From Desemzia sp. RIT 804 (lineage in GTDB: Bacteria; Bacillota; Bacilli; Lactobacillales; Carnobacteriaceae), in NCBI RefSeq assembly GCF_016892605.1, contig NZ_JAFEMV010000004.1, positions 302,403 through 366,402 on the forward strand: a stretch of DNA of 64,000 nt, in the 5' to 3' direction. Of the stretch, positions 36,555 to 45,838 are shown in pieces. Numbering within the stretch: position 1 is the stretch's first letter; the number at the start of each line of letters is the position of its first letter. Made by a program: the position numbers and the translations under genes. Under the pieces are notes generated by a model. The model did not search any database and was not told the DNA's origin. It saw only the letters and a list, made by a program, of their open reading frames with translations.

Positions 36555-38549
36555 ATGGAAAGCAATATTATGACTCTTAAAGAAAAATTAGCTTACTTAG
36601 AAAGTAAATCTTATTCTGGTAATGATCTGGGTGTGACCTACACAAAAAATGAAACGACTTTTAACGTTTGGTCGCCTCTTGCTGAAAAAGTCGTGGTAAA
36701 CCTTTACGAGACTGGAGATAGCAAAGAAAACTCATTAATTCAGTCTTATCCTTTAATTCATGAAAACAGTGTTTGGACCACTAGTTTGACAGGTGATTTC
36801 GAAAATAAATTTTATACGTACACACTCACTATTGACGGCAAATCAAACGAAACGATAGATATATATGCAAAGGCTGCTGGTATGAATGGCAACCGTGCTG
36901 CGATTATTGATTTTAACAAAACCAATCCTGAAAATTGGACTGAAGACAGTCATGTCACCCAACAACAGATAACAGATGCTTTTATTTGGGAAGTTCATAT
37001 AGAAGATTTTTCTTCAGATGAGAATTCTGGGATCAGTCCGGAAAATCAAGGGAAGTATCTCGCTTTTACAGAATTGGGAACGACCTATAAAAATGAAAAA
37101 GATTTTGCTACAGGTGTTGATCATTTAAAAGAATTAGGCGTGAATTATGTTCACCTCTTGCCGGTATTTGATTTTGAAAATGACGAAGAAAGCGCCGATT
37201 ACAATTGGGGCTATGACCCTAAAAACTACAATGTTCCCGAAGGCCGTTATTCTTCCAATCCACGCGATCCGTCAGTGCGAATTCGCGAATTTAAGCAAAT
37301 GGTCCAAAGTCTGCATGCGCAAGATATCGGTGTCGTTTTAGATGTAGTTTATAATCATACGCTTGAAACCGAAGATTCCAGCTTTAATTTGACTGTGCCT
37401 GATTATTATTACCGCCAAACAGACACGGGTGAATTTGCAGATGGATCAGCTTGCGGGAATGAAACAGCCAGCGACCGAAATATGATGCGCAAATATATGG
37501 CGGATTCTATTTTATACTGGGCTACAGAGTATCATTTGGATGGTTTCCGTTTTGATTTGATGGGACTTCACGATGTCGAAACGATGAACGTGATTCGTAC
37601 AGCTTTAAATGAGAATGGACTCCAGCAAGTGATTCTATATGGAGAACCTTGGGATGCTGGCAGTAACGAGATAGCGTTGCCCAATATCGCTGCCAATAAA
37701 GGGAATACAGCTCACTTCATGGATGGAATCGCGATTTTTAATGACGATTTTAGAGACCCTGTAAAAGGTTCTGTGTTCAACAAGACTGAAGGTGGTTTCT
37801 TGCAAGGTCAGAGCGGCAACGGGATTCGCGACGTGGACGTCATGGCTGGAATCAGTGCTAATACTATCGGTGCTGCTGCTGCAGAATATGAATTGGCAGA
37901 AAAGACCTGGGCAAGAAATCCTACTCAAGTAGTGACGTACAATTCAGCCCACGATAATCTGACACTTTATGATAAATTGGTAGAAAGTACCTTTGATAAG
38001 CCCTATTTTCACCGAAATGACTGGGTGATCCAAATCAATAAATTAGCTGCAGCTCTTCTCTTTACCTCTCAAGGTGTGTTGTTTATGCAAGCTGGAGAAG
38101 AATTTGGCCGGACCAAGTTTGGAGACGACAATAGTTTCGTATCTTCAATTGAGATCAACCAGTTGGACTGGAGTTTGAAAAAAACAAACAGTGATTTAGT
38201 TGATTATTATTGCGGATTAAGTACTATTCGCCGCAAATTTTCTCCGTTAAGAGACGCTACGGCGCAAACAGCTAAAGCCATCACTTTTTCTCGTGATGCC
38301 ATTGAAAATCTGATTGCTTACACGATTCCAAATCAATTGGCTGAAGAAGGCGATTGGAATTGGATGGCAGTAGTATTGAATTCATCTTATGAACCACATG
38401 AGGTCACTTTAGAAAGCCACACTGGCGACTTACCCACTCACTGGACAATTATCGCTGATAAAGATCATGCTGGCCTAGAAGCTTTAGGAACGGTTGAAGG
38501 AAATACACTGACCGTAGAGCCGCACAGTGCTTTGATTTTAGTTTCTTAA
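36555..38549 (+). CDS. pulA: type I pullulanase
   Basis: 664 aa, cytoplasmic. An N-terminal CBM48 domain (residues 15-110) precedes the GH13 barrel. Signatures: YNWGYDPKNYNVPEGRYS near residue 215 (pullulanase-specific), DVVYNHT near 263, GFRFDLMGLHD near 331 with the nucleophile Asp, VILYGEPWD near 360 with the acid Glu, and YNSAHDN near 460. It removes alpha-1,6 branches from maltodextrins or glycogen. A longer frame exists, but GGAAGG precedes the ATG at 36555. It sits convergent with the LacI-type regulator, at the edge of the maltose genes. Confidence 0.94.
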   Translation: MESNIMTLKEKLAYLESKSYSGNDLGVTYTKNETTFNVWSPLAEKVVVNLYETGDSKENSLIQSYPLIHENSVWTTSLTGDFENKFYTYTLTIDGKSNETIDIYAKAAGMNGNRAAIIDFNKTNPENWTEDSHVTQQQITDAFIWEVHIEDFSSDENSGISPENQGKYLAFTELGTTYKNEKDFATGVDHLKELGVNYVHLLPVFDFENDEESADYNWGYDPKNYNVPEGRYSSNPRDPSVRIREFKQMVQSLHAQDIGVVLDVVYNHTLETEDSSFNLTVPDYYYRQTDTGEFADGSACGNETASDRNMMRKYMADSILYWATEYHLDGFRFDLMGLHDVETMNVIRTALNENGLQQVILYGEPWDAGSNEIALPNIAANKGNTAHFMDGIAIFNDDFRDPVKGSVFNKTEGGFLQGQSGNGIRDVDVMAGISANTIGAAAAEYELAEKTWARNPTQVVTYNSAHDNLTLYDKLVESTFDKPYFHRNDWVIQINKLAAALLFTSQGVLFMQAGEEFGRTKFGDDNSFVSSIEINQLDWSLKKTNSDLVDYYCGLSTIRRKFSPLRDATAQTAKAITFSRDAIENLIAYTIPNQLAEEGDWNWMAVVLNSSYEPHEVTLESHTGDLPTHWTIIADKDHAGLEALGTVEGNTLTVEPHSALILVS

Positions 38550-38588
38550 CTTATTTAAAAACATTTAAAAATCGGTTCTACACTATTT

Positions 38589-38624
38589 GACGTTGGTGAG
38601 TGAAAACTCGCTAGCGTTTTTTTT
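38589..38624 (+). terminator. terminator after pulA
   Basis: GACGTTGGTGAGT / ACTCGCTAGCGTT hairpin with eight T; nearly the same hairpin ends the GH3 gene at 81-115. Confidence 0.85.
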
Positions 38625-38681
38625 CAGCTCATTTTACCTGGATCACTCATAGCTTGATGTGTTTATGTTCTAGACTTGTGG

Positions 38682-38769
38682 TGATGATGAATGGCGTTTG
38701 AACGTCAAGGATATGAAGAATGGCGTTTGAACGTCAAGGATATGAAGAATGACGTTTGAACATCAAGGC
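38682..38769. repeat. three tandem copies of a 29-bp unit
   Basis: Units read GATATGAAGAATGGCGTTTG then AACGTCAAG, repeated three times with the first and last slightly altered. Similar units occur on the other strand at 16895-17000. No coding role seen; the 300-base gap otherwise holds only two terminators. Confidence 0.8.
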
Positions 38770-38792
38770 GAAACTGATGGTGATGAAGAACC

Positions 38793-38849
38793 AAATCCCT
38801 GCTCTCTCCAACACTTAACTATTGTTGGAGAGAGCAGGGATTTATTTTT
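38793..38849. terminator. bidirectional terminator between pulA and the LacI-type gene
   Basis: A 20-bp perfect stem (AAATCCCTGCTCTCTCCAAC and complement) with a short loop and T-rich flank. Confidence 0.9.
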
Positions 38850-39875
38850 CTATTCGACTTTTCTTTTACATGATTGCCGTTCAATGATTTGGTGCGGCAA
38901 AATGATTTTGACTGCTAGGGTTTGTTTGCCTTCCATCAACTCGATCAGTTGATAAACAGTCTGCGAAGTCAATGAATCTGTATGCAGATCGATCGAAGTC
39001 AACTCAGGTTGGGACTTTTCAGCAAAAATCGAATTATTAAAACCAATGATCGAGACATCTGTTGGTATCTTCAACCCAAAGCTGCTCAGTAAATAACTCA
39101 TGTTCAAAGCAATCAAGTCATCACTCGCTACGATACCAGTCGGAAAATCACCGTTACCAAAAAGCTGCTGCATTTTTTTGCGGTAAGCTGCTTCAGAGAG
39201 TGTGACATCCAGAATCAATTCTTGATCCACTTGGAGTCCCGCATCTTCTAAAGCTTGCGCGTAGCCTTTCAGTCGCTCTCGAATAACCATTTGCTTGGTA
39301 TCTTCACCGATAAAGGCTATTTTCTGGTGACCTAGTTGCAGCAAATAGTTTGCAGCATCTTTGCCGGCGGTAATATTGTCATTGTCCACATACAGCATTT
39401 CATTTTCGTATTTATACGGTTTACCGATCATGGCATAAGGTACTTTTTCCTGATGCAAATATTCGATAATGGGGTCGTCTTTTTTAGAATACAATACGAT
39501 AAATCCATCTACGCGTCCACCTTCAGCCATCGTTTGGATACTTTCCAACAGCTCTTCTTCTGTTGTTCCAGAAGCAATCGATACCATATATTTCTTTTCG
39601 TTACACGCTTTACTGATACCCCGAATCATACTTAGGAAAAACGTATTTTGAAAAGCTTGACCTTGAGATACTGGCAAAATGACCCCAATCGTTTGGGTAG
39701 TCTGGTTGACCAACCCACGTGCTGTCAAATTTGGACGGTATCCAATCTCTTTCATCACACGCCGAACATTTTGTTTCGTCTTCTCACTGATGCTGGGAGA
39801 ATCTTGGATGGTACGCGATACAGTTGAAGTGGCAACTCCAGCTTTTTTGGCTACATCTTTGATCGTGACTGACAT
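38850..39875 (-). CDS. malR: LacI-family regulator, probable MalR
   Basis: 341 aa. Residues 1-55 are the LacI helix-turn-helix and hinge (TIKDVAKKAGVATSTVSRTI, RPNLTARGL); residues 60-330 are the periplasmic-binding-protein-like effector domain (GRVDGFIVLYS, SIIGFNNS). The adjacent maltose genes carry GCAAACGATTGC-type palindromes typical of LacI operators, supporting maltose control, with maltose or a phosphate of it as inducer by inference. First base of the chosen ATG is preceded by GAAAGGATG. It is last of a leftward series malP-pgmB-galM-malR. Confidence 0.85.
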   Translation of the reverse strand: MSVTIKDVAKKAGVATSTVSRTIQDSPSISEKTKQNVRRVMKEIGYRPNLTARGLVNQTTQTIGVILPVSQGQAFQNTFFLSMIRGISKACNEKKYMVSIASGTTEEELLESIQTMAEGGRVDGFIVLYSKKDDPIIEYLHQEKVPYAMIGKPYKYENEMLYVDNDNITAGKDAANYLLQLGHQKIAFIGEDTKQMVIRERLKGYAQALEDAGLQVDQELILDVTLSEAAYRKKMQQLFGNGDFPTGIVASDDLIALNMSYLLSSFGLKIPTDVSIIGFNNSIFAEKSQPELTSIDLHTDSLTSQTVYQLIELMEGKQTLAVKIILPHQIIERQSCKRKVE

Positions 39876-39906
39876 CTGCGCACATCCTTTCTTCCTTTAT
39901 TTTAAG

Positions 39907-40938
39907 CTATGCTTGATGAGTTGTAAACGTGTACTTTGTCCGATAATGATACGTTCGCTCGGGTTCGATGACAATGGAGCGAAATTTAGGATGATGGACT
40001 GCATCAGGCAGTTCTTGTGTTTCCAGAGCAATTCCTCGATGGCTGCTCATTTTCTCACCGTCTACTAAATAATCTTCTTCCATATCCGTCGTTGAAAAAA
40101 CCACTACCGCTTCTCGATCTGTTTCTATTACTAAAATACGGCCGCTATCTGGATCGTGCAGTTGAATCTTTTTATTCCCTGTCAATTTGAATGGTGTGTC
40201 AAATCCTTCAGGCCGTTCTTTGATCGCTGTTCTCATCTTTTTCGGCACTCTAAAATCGAAAGCTGTATTCGCTACAGGTAGTAAGCGTCCGGTCGGCAGT
40301 TTTGCTCCATTCGTTTCCGCGTACTTTTCTGCATCCATTTGAAGAGTGTGGTTCAACACTTTTCTTTTCGTATTTCCGCTCAAATTAAAATACGTATGAT
40401 TCGTCGGGTTAAAGAGCGTTTGCTGGTCCGTTTCGGCAGTAATCAACATCTCCCAGACATTCTCATTGGTCCAGTAATAAGTTACCGTCACACTGAGATT
40501 CCCTGGATACCCGTTGTCTCCATCCGGGCTGACCAGCGAAAAAGCAACACCGACTTTATTGTTTTCTTTTACGACTCGGCTATCCCAAACACGTTGACTG
40601 AAGTTATGAACTCCGCCATGGATATGGTGTTGACCTTCGTTCTGAGTCAATCGATAAGCCGACCATGCACCATCAGCAATGCGCCCTGCTACTCTTCCTA
40701 CAAAAGCACCAAAATAAGGCGAATCATTTACATAGTCTTCAAACTGTTTAAAGCCGAGCACGACATTTTCTCTTTTTCCAAATTGGTCAGGTACTTCGAT
40801 CCCTGTTACTACAGCTCCATAATCGATACAACGGAAAACAGCTTGTTGGTCATTGGTAAGGACGTATTCAAAAACTTCCTTCCCCTCATACCAACCATAA
40901 TGCCGTTTACGCGCGTCCAATAGTTTCACTCCATACAT
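39907..40938 (-). CDS. galM: aldose 1-epimerase (galactose/glucose mutarotase)
   Basis: 343 aa. Catalytic His residues are in HGGVHNFSQRVW near residue 108 and NPTNHTYFNLSGN near 185; the catalytic Glu is in GIALETQELPDAVHHPKF near 310. Interconverts alpha and beta anomers of glucose or galactose, useful because maltose phosphorylase releases beta-glucose-1-phosphate and free glucose. Its ATG lies 32 bases inside the 3' end of pgmB, implying coupled translation; a GTG four codons later is an alternative start. Confidence 0.93.
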   Translation of the reverse strand: MYGVKLLDARKRHYGWYEGKEVFEYVLTNDQQAVFRCIDYGAVVTGIEVPDQFGKRENVVLGFKQFEDYVNDSPYFGAFVGRVAGRIADGAWSAYRLTQNEGQHHIHGGVHNFSQRVWDSRVVKENNKVGVAFSLVSPDGDNGYPGNLSVTVTYYWTNENVWEMLITAETDQQTLFNPTNHTYFNLSGNTKRKVLNHTLQMDAEKYAETNGAKLPTGRLLPVANTAFDFRVPKKMRTAIKERPEGFDTPFKLTGNKKIQLHDPDSGRILVIETDREAVVVFSTTDMEEDYLVDGEKMSSHRGIALETQELPDAVHHPKFRSIVIEPERTYHYRTKYTFTTHQA

Positions 40939-41578
40939 TTTCCAATAAATCTACTGTAAGATCAGCAGTACTTGGTACGACTTTTGCGGCTTTGCCTAGA
41001 TTTTTAGCTTCACCAACACCGATAGAAACCATGTCGGCCGCATTAATAGAATCGATTCCAGCAGCCGCATCTTCTATCCCAACACATTCGCTCACATCCA
41101 CACCTAATTGTTTAGCACCTGTCAGAAAAATTTCTGGATCAGGCTTACCCGCTGTTAATTCAGCCGGATCAACAATTTCGTCAAAATAGTCTGTAATTTG
41201 TAATTTATCTAAAATTGTTGGACCGTTTTTACTAGCAGAAGCTAAGCCTAATTTGATATTTTTTGCTTTCAGTTCGTCTAACAAGACTTTAATCCCAGGC
41301 AATAAGTCTGATGGCGACATTTTTTCAATCAAAGTTTTATACAAATCATTTTTTTCAGTGGCCATCGCTGCTTTTTCAGCTTCTGTATAAGCAGCTTGTT
41401 TATTGTCTTTTTCTAAGATGCGGTTCAACGAATCCGTACGACTAACACCTTTTAATTGTTCATTAAATTCTTCGTCAATGTCGATCCCAATTTTAGTGCC
41501 TAACGCTTTCCATGCTTCGTAATGGTAAGCTGCTGTATCTGTAATGACACCGTCTAAATCAAATAGTACTGCTTTCAT
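40907..41578 (-). CDS. pgmB: beta-phosphoglucomutase
   Basis: 223 aa HAD-type mutase. FDLDGVITDTAAYHYEAWK at residues 6-24 includes the phosphorylated Asp and the acid/base Asp; GVSRTDSLNRIL near 44, GLASASKNG near 113 and EDAAAGIDSINAA near 169 are subfamily marks. Converts beta-glucose-1-phosphate from maltose phosphorolysis to glucose-6-phosphate. It follows malP by 25 bases with GAAGAGG before its ATG. Confidence 0.95.
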   Translation of the reverse strand: MKAVLFDLDGVITDTAAYHYEAWKALGTKIGIDIDEEFNEQLKGVSRTDSLNRILEKDNKQAAYTEAEKAAMATEKNDLYKTLIEKMSPSDLLPGIKVLLDELKAKNIKLGLASASKNGPTILDKLQITDYFDEIVDPAELTAGKPDPEIFLTGAKQLGVDVSECVGIEDAAAGIDSINAADMVSIGVGEAKNLGKAAKVVPSTADLTVDLLENVWSETIGRA

Positions 41579-41603
41579 ACCTTATCCTCTTCCTCTCAGT
41601 TGA

Positions 41604-43886
41604 TTAATAGTTTATTTGTGGTGCTTTGGTTGTAGAAGTATACACGTCACTCAACATTACTGGTTCGTTATAAACAGACATTTCTAATGCTTCGCCTTCA
41701 AGTAACACGATAGATACTTCTTCGCTAGTCACAGAAATTTTCAATAGACGACCCCGGTAGTTGATATGGAAAGCGTAGTTTGTCCAATTTTCTGGCAAAT
41801 AAGGTCTAAATGATAAACGTTCATTGACTGTCTGCATTCCAGCAAACCCTTGAATGATCGTCAACCAGCTGCCTGTCATTGATGTGATGTGCAAGCCATC
41901 TTCTGTATCATTATTGTAATTGTCCAGATCCAATCGAGCTGTACGAGCATAAAATTCTACTGCTTTATCCATTTTTCCAAGATCAGCCGCCAAAATCGCG
42001 TGGATACTTGGTGACAAACTAGATTCGTGCACCGTCATCGGCTCGTAAAAGTCAAAGTTGCGTTCGATTTCTTCGGCAGTGTACAGCTCTTTAAAGAAAT
42101 AGATTCCTTGCAGGACATCGGCTTGTTTGATAAAGGGTGAACGCAAGATCTTATCCCATGACCATTTTTGGTTCAGTGGCAGATCAGCTGGGTCCAATTC
42201 AGAAACCGGACGTAGATCTTTATCCAAGAAGGTATCGTGTTGAACAAAAACTTGCTCTGTTTCATCATAAGGATAATACATTTTTTCAATGATGTCTTGC
42301 CATTTCGCTGCTTCTTGTTCCGTTACTTGCAAGTCCTCTTTTTTGTCTAATGCAAGTGATAAAGATTCTAAAGTATATTTCAATGTCCAAGCAGCTAATT
42401 TATTTGTATACCAGTTGTTGTTGACATTATTTTCGTATTCATTCGGACCAGTTACCCCGTGCATCATATATTGATCTTTTTTGCGGTTGTAGTGCACACG
42501 ATCTGCCCAAAAACGACTGATGCCTACTAAAACATCTAATCCTTTTTCATTCAAATAGGTATGGTCGCCTGTGTAATTCGTATAATTGTAAATAGCATAA
42601 GCCATTGCACCATTCCGGTGAATTTCTTCAAAGGTAATTTCCCATTCATTATGACATTCAACCCCTGTGAAAGTCACCATAGGGTACAAAGCACCTTTCA
42701 ATCCTTGTTGACGCGCGTTGTGCTCAGCTTGTGGCAATTGGTTGTGACGGTATGTTAATAAGTTTTCCGTTATTTTCGGATCTGCTAATGCTAGATACAA
42801 CGGTACTGCATAAGCTTCGGTATCCCAATAAGTTGCTCCACCATATTTTTCACCTGTAAAGCCTTTAGGTCCAATGTTTAAACGAGTATCCTCACCATAA
42901 TAAGTAGAGAACAATTGGAATAAGTTGAAACGAATACCTTGTTGAGCTGCAGGATCGCCACCGATTTCAATATCGGCTTTTTTCCAGCGTTCCAACCAAA
43001 GAGATTCATGGCGCATACGCAATTCTTCAAACGATAATTGATCCACTAGTCTACTGATTGTCTGACTTTGCTGCTCCACATCTACTTTGTCGTAATCACG
43101 TGAAGTCGTCAATACAATACGTTTTTCAATCACTGCTTTTTCTCCAGCAGCCAAGATTCCAGCATATGTTTCAGCAACTTTCAGCTCAGACACTGAATCA
43201 TTGGTTTTTTCTACATTTGTGGCATGGTTTGACATCACAGCACCTACTGTAAATTGTTCAATCCCAAAATCATTTGGTTTTGTTTCAATTACTAAACTAT
43301 TCGTTCCTTGAGAAACGGGAAGCCAGAATTGTTCATCGTAATTAGAATCTTCATTAGTCACATTCCCATCAAGGGCTGGAATCAATTCTAGCTTCACATC
43401 ATCTGACAAACTGATAACTTCCATTTTAATAGCACACAGTTCTTTTTGGTCCAAGCTGACAAATCGTTCTACAGCAACTTGAACTTTTTTTCCAGCTTTT
43501 TCTACTTGGTAACTTCTTTTCAAGACTCCATACTGCATATCCAATTCCATTTCAAAATCTGTTACCTTATCTGTGTATAAATCAACTTTTTCTCCATCAA
43601 TCAATATATCCAATTGAATAAAATTCATCGTATTGATAACTTTACCAAAATATTCTGGATAGCCGTTTTTCCACCATCCAACACGTGTTTTATCCGGATA
43701 CCAAACGCCTCCAATATAGCTTCCTTGATGGTGATCACCTGAATAAGCTTCTTCAAAGTTCCCGCGCATTCCCATATAACCGTTTCCAATACTTGTTAAA
43801 CTTTCTTGCAATCGGCGCTCGCTTTTGTTCAATTCAGTTGTTTTGATTTTCCATTCGTCTATTTCAAATAATCGTGTATATGTCAC
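41604..43886 (-). CDS. malP: maltose phosphorylase (GH65)
   Basis: 760 aa. Phosphorolyses maltose to glucose and beta-glucose-1-phosphate. GH65 marks: [13 protein letters not shown] near residue 33, [17 protein letters not shown] near 355 and [19 protein letters not shown] near 480 with the catalytic Glu; a jelly-roll C-terminal domain follows. GTG start at 43886 with AGGAGG. An operator palindrome sits in its promoter. Confidence 0.95.
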   Translation of the reverse strand: MTYTRLFEIDEWKIKTTELNKSERRLQESLTSIGNGYMGMRGNFEEAYSGDHHQGSYIGGVWYPDKTRVGWWKNGYPEYFGKVINTMNFIQLDILIDGEKVDLYTDKVTDFEMELDMQYGVLKRSYQVEKAGKKVQVAVERFVSLDQKELCAIKMEVISLSDDVKLELIPALDGNVTNEDSNYDEQFWLPVSQGTNSLVIETKPNDFGIEQFTVGAVMSNHATNVEKTNDSVSELKVAETYAGILAAGEKAVIEKRIVLTTSRDYDKVDVEQQSQTISRLVDQLSFEELRMRHESLWLERWKKADIEIGGDPAAQQGIRFNLFQLFSTYYGEDTRLNIGPKGFTGEKYGGATYWDTEAYAVPLYLALADPKITENLLTYRHNQLPQAEHNARQQGLKGALYPMVTFTGVECHNEWEITFEEIHRNGAMAYAIYNYTNYTGDHTYLNEKGLDVLVGISRFWADRVHYNRKKDQYMMHGVTGPNEYENNVNNNWYTNKLAAWTLKYTLESLSLALDKKEDLQVTEQEAAKWQDIIEKMYYPYDETEQVFVQHDTFLDKDLRPVSELDPADLPLNQKWSWDKILRSPFIKQADVLQGIYFFKELYTAEEIERNFDFYEPMTVHESSLSPSIHAILAADLGKMDKAVEFYARTARLDLDNYNNDTEDGLHITSMTGSWLTIIQGFAGMQTVNERLSFRPYLPENWTNYAFHINYRGRLLKISVTSEEVSIVLLEGEALEMSVYNEPVMLSDVYTSTTKAPQINY

Positions 43887-43960
43887 TTTTTTTCCTCCTG
43901 TCGCAGAGATTGCGTAAAATGTTTTTATCGCAATCCCCGCTTTCTTTATTAGCTAACGCA

Positions 43961-43989
43961 AGTTTAAACGCAAACGATTGCATTGTCAA
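43961..43989 (-). promoter_or_regulatory. malP promoter with embedded LacI-type operator
   Basis: On the minus strand TTGACA, 17 bases, TAAACT. The palindrome-like GCAAACGATTGC (43970-43981) lies in the spacer, so a bound repressor would block RNA polymerase. Confidence 0.7.
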
Positions 43990-44064
43990 TTTGAAAGGGG
44001 TTTATTTTTCACTATTCAGTAGATCAACATTACAAAAAGCCTAGTATAAAGCTATTTTTGTTTT

Positions 44065-44080
44065 TTGTTACCGGTAACAA
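44065..44080. promoter_or_regulatory. perfect 16-bp palindrome in the mal intergenic region
   Basis: TTGTTACCGGTAACAA is a perfect palindrome with a central CG, the form of a LacI-family operator, but a different sequence from the two mal operators. Its regulator is not known. Confidence 0.6.
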
Positions 44081-44092
44081 TTTTTCAGATAC

Positions 44093-44146
44093 TTAAAACG
44101 CTTGCATTTTTTAAAACCAAGTCGTATATTTAAAGCAATCGTTTGC
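44093..44146 (+). promoter_or_regulatory. malT promoter with operator and cre-like site
   Basis: TTGCAT (44102-44107), 17 bases, TATATT (44125-44130). GCAATCGTTTGC (44135-44146) just downstream is the exact reverse complement of the malP operator. TTAAAACGCTTGCA (44093-44106) resembles a cre site over the -35. Confidence 0.65.
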
Positions 44147-44182
44147 ATTAGCAAATTTATATTATTAAAGGAGGATTTAAAA

Positions 44183-45835
44183 ATGAAAAAATTTTTTTCA
44201 TTTGATTTTTGGCAGAAATTAGGTAAAGCACTGATGGTTGTTGTCGCTGTTATGCCTGCTGCCGGATTAATGATTAGTATCGGTAAAATGATTGCCATGT
44301 TCAGCGGAGATATTACTCTGGTTATGACGATTGGTAGTGTAATGGAAAACTTAGGTTGGGCTATCATCAGCAACTTACATATTTTATTTGCAGTAGCTAT
44401 TGGAGGTTCGTGGGCTAAAGAACGTGCCGGTGGAGCTTTCGCTGCTATCTTAGCTTTTATTTTGATCAATATGACTTCAGGTGCCATTTTTGGAGTCACT
44501 TCTGACATGTTATTGACAGAAGGTTCTATGACAACCACTTTATTAGGACAAAACATTCCTGTAGATGGTTATTTCACCTCTGTGCTAGGTTCGCCTGCTT
44601 TGAATATGGGTGTTTTTGTCGGGATTATTTCTGGTTTTGTAGGAGCTATTATTTTCAATAAGTATTATAATTATCGCAAATTACCGGAAGCCCTTTCTTT
44701 CTTCAATGGTAAACGGTTTGTTCCTTTCGTAGTTATCGTGTGGTCAGTTGTTGTTTCGATCGGGTTGGCACTTGTTTGGCCGATCGTTCAAACTGGAATC
44801 AACAACTTTGGACAATGGATCGCAACTTCTAGCGAAACAGCACCAGTATTTGCGCCATTTATTTACGGGACACTTGAACGTCTGTTACTCCCATTTGGAT
44901 TGCACCATATGTTGACGATTCCAGTAAACTATACTGCTCTTGGCGGAACTTATACTGTTTTGACTGGCTCAGGTGCGGGAAGTCAAGTGTTCGGCCAAGA
45001 TCCATTGTGGTTGGCTTGGGTCAGTGATTTAGTCAACTTGAAAAACGCTGGAGATACTGCTGCTTATAACGAATTATTGACAACGGTTACTCCTGCCCGC
45101 TTCAAAGTTGGACAAATGATCGGTGCTGCTGGTACGTTGTTAGGGATCGCTTTTGCGATGTATCGTCGTACCGATAAAGACAAGCGCTCTAAATACAAAT
45201 CAATGTTTCTATCTGCTGGATTAGCTGTTTTTTTAACCGGTGTTACTGAACCGCTTGAATTTATGTTTATGTTTGCCGCACCAGCTTTATATGGAGTATA
45301 TGCCGTTCTTCAAGGGATTTCATTTGCGCTGGCTGATATCATTACATTACGCGTTCACTCATTTGGTATCCTTGAATTCTTGACACGTATCCCGATGTCT
45401 ATCAATGCTGGATTAGTTTGGGATGTTATCAACTTTGTGTTATCTTGTATAGTGTTCTTCTTCTTAGCTTACTTTGTTTCTTATTGGATGATCGGCAAAT
45501 TTAAAGTCGCTACTCCAGGACGTTTGGGCAATTACATCGAAGAAAGCAGTACTGAAACAGCCGATGTAACCAAAGGAACTCCTGCTATTGCAGCCGATGC
45601 ACAAGTTAGCAGCATCATCGAAGCTTTAGGTGGAAAAGAGAACATCTCTGATGTAGACGCTTGTATGACACGTCTGCGGGTAACAGTTAAGAACCCTGAG
45701 GCAGTTAAAGATGAATCCGATTGGAAAAAATTAGGCGCTCTGGGATTAGTTAAAAAAGGAACAGGTATTCAAGCTATTTATGGACCAAAAGCTGATGTCT
45801 TAAAATCAGATATCAATGATGTATTAGGAGTGTAA
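44183..45835 (+). CDS. malT: PTS maltose transporter EIICB
   Basis: 550 aa. The N-terminal EIIC domain of the glucose family (residues 1-430, about 10 membrane segments; AGLMISIGKMIAMF, YGTLERLLLPFGLHHM, FLTGVTEPLEFMFMF) is joined to an EIIB domain whose phosphorylated Cys is in DVDACMTRLRVTV near residue 493. There is no EIIA domain, so a separate EIIA (as with EIIA-Glc) is needed. With MapP and MalP next door this matches the enterococcal MalT system that imports maltose as maltose-6'-phosphate. GGAGG before the ATG at 44183. Confidence 0.92.
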   Translation: MKKFFSFDFWQKLGKALMVVVAVMPAAGLMISIGKMIAMFSGDITLVMTIGSVMENLGWAIISNLHILFAVAIGGSWAKERAGGAFAAILAFILINMTSGAIFGVTSDMLLTEGSMTTTLLGQNIPVDGYFTSVLGSPALNMGVFVGIISGFVGAIIFNKYYNYRKLPEALSFFNGKRFVPFVVIVWSVVVSIGLALVWPIVQTGINNFGQWIATSSETAPVFAPFIYGTLERLLLPFGLHHMLTIPVNYTALGGTYTVLTGSGAGSQVFGQDPLWLAWVSDLVNLKNAGDTAAYNELLTTVTPARFKVGQMIGAAGTLLGIAFAMYRRTDKDKRSKYKSMFLSAGLAVFLTGVTEPLEFMFMFAAPALYGVYAVLQGISFALADIITLRVHSFGILEFLTRIPMSINAGLVWDVINFVLSCIVFFFLAYFVSYWMIGKFKVATPGRLGNYIEESSTETADVTKGTPAIAADAQVSSIIEALGGKENISDVDACMTRLRVTVKNPEAVKDESDWKKLGALGLVKKGTGIQAIYGPKADVLKSDINDVLGV

Positions 45836-45838
45836 TTT

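Noticed and set aside
40339..40923. 194-codon forward frame antisense to galM
   Set aside because: Shadow frame; galM has all catalytic residues on the other strand.
44068..44556. 162-codon reverse frame over the start of malT
   Set aside because: Shadow of a well-supported EIICB gene; low-complexity Ile/Ala/Pro content and no ribosome site.
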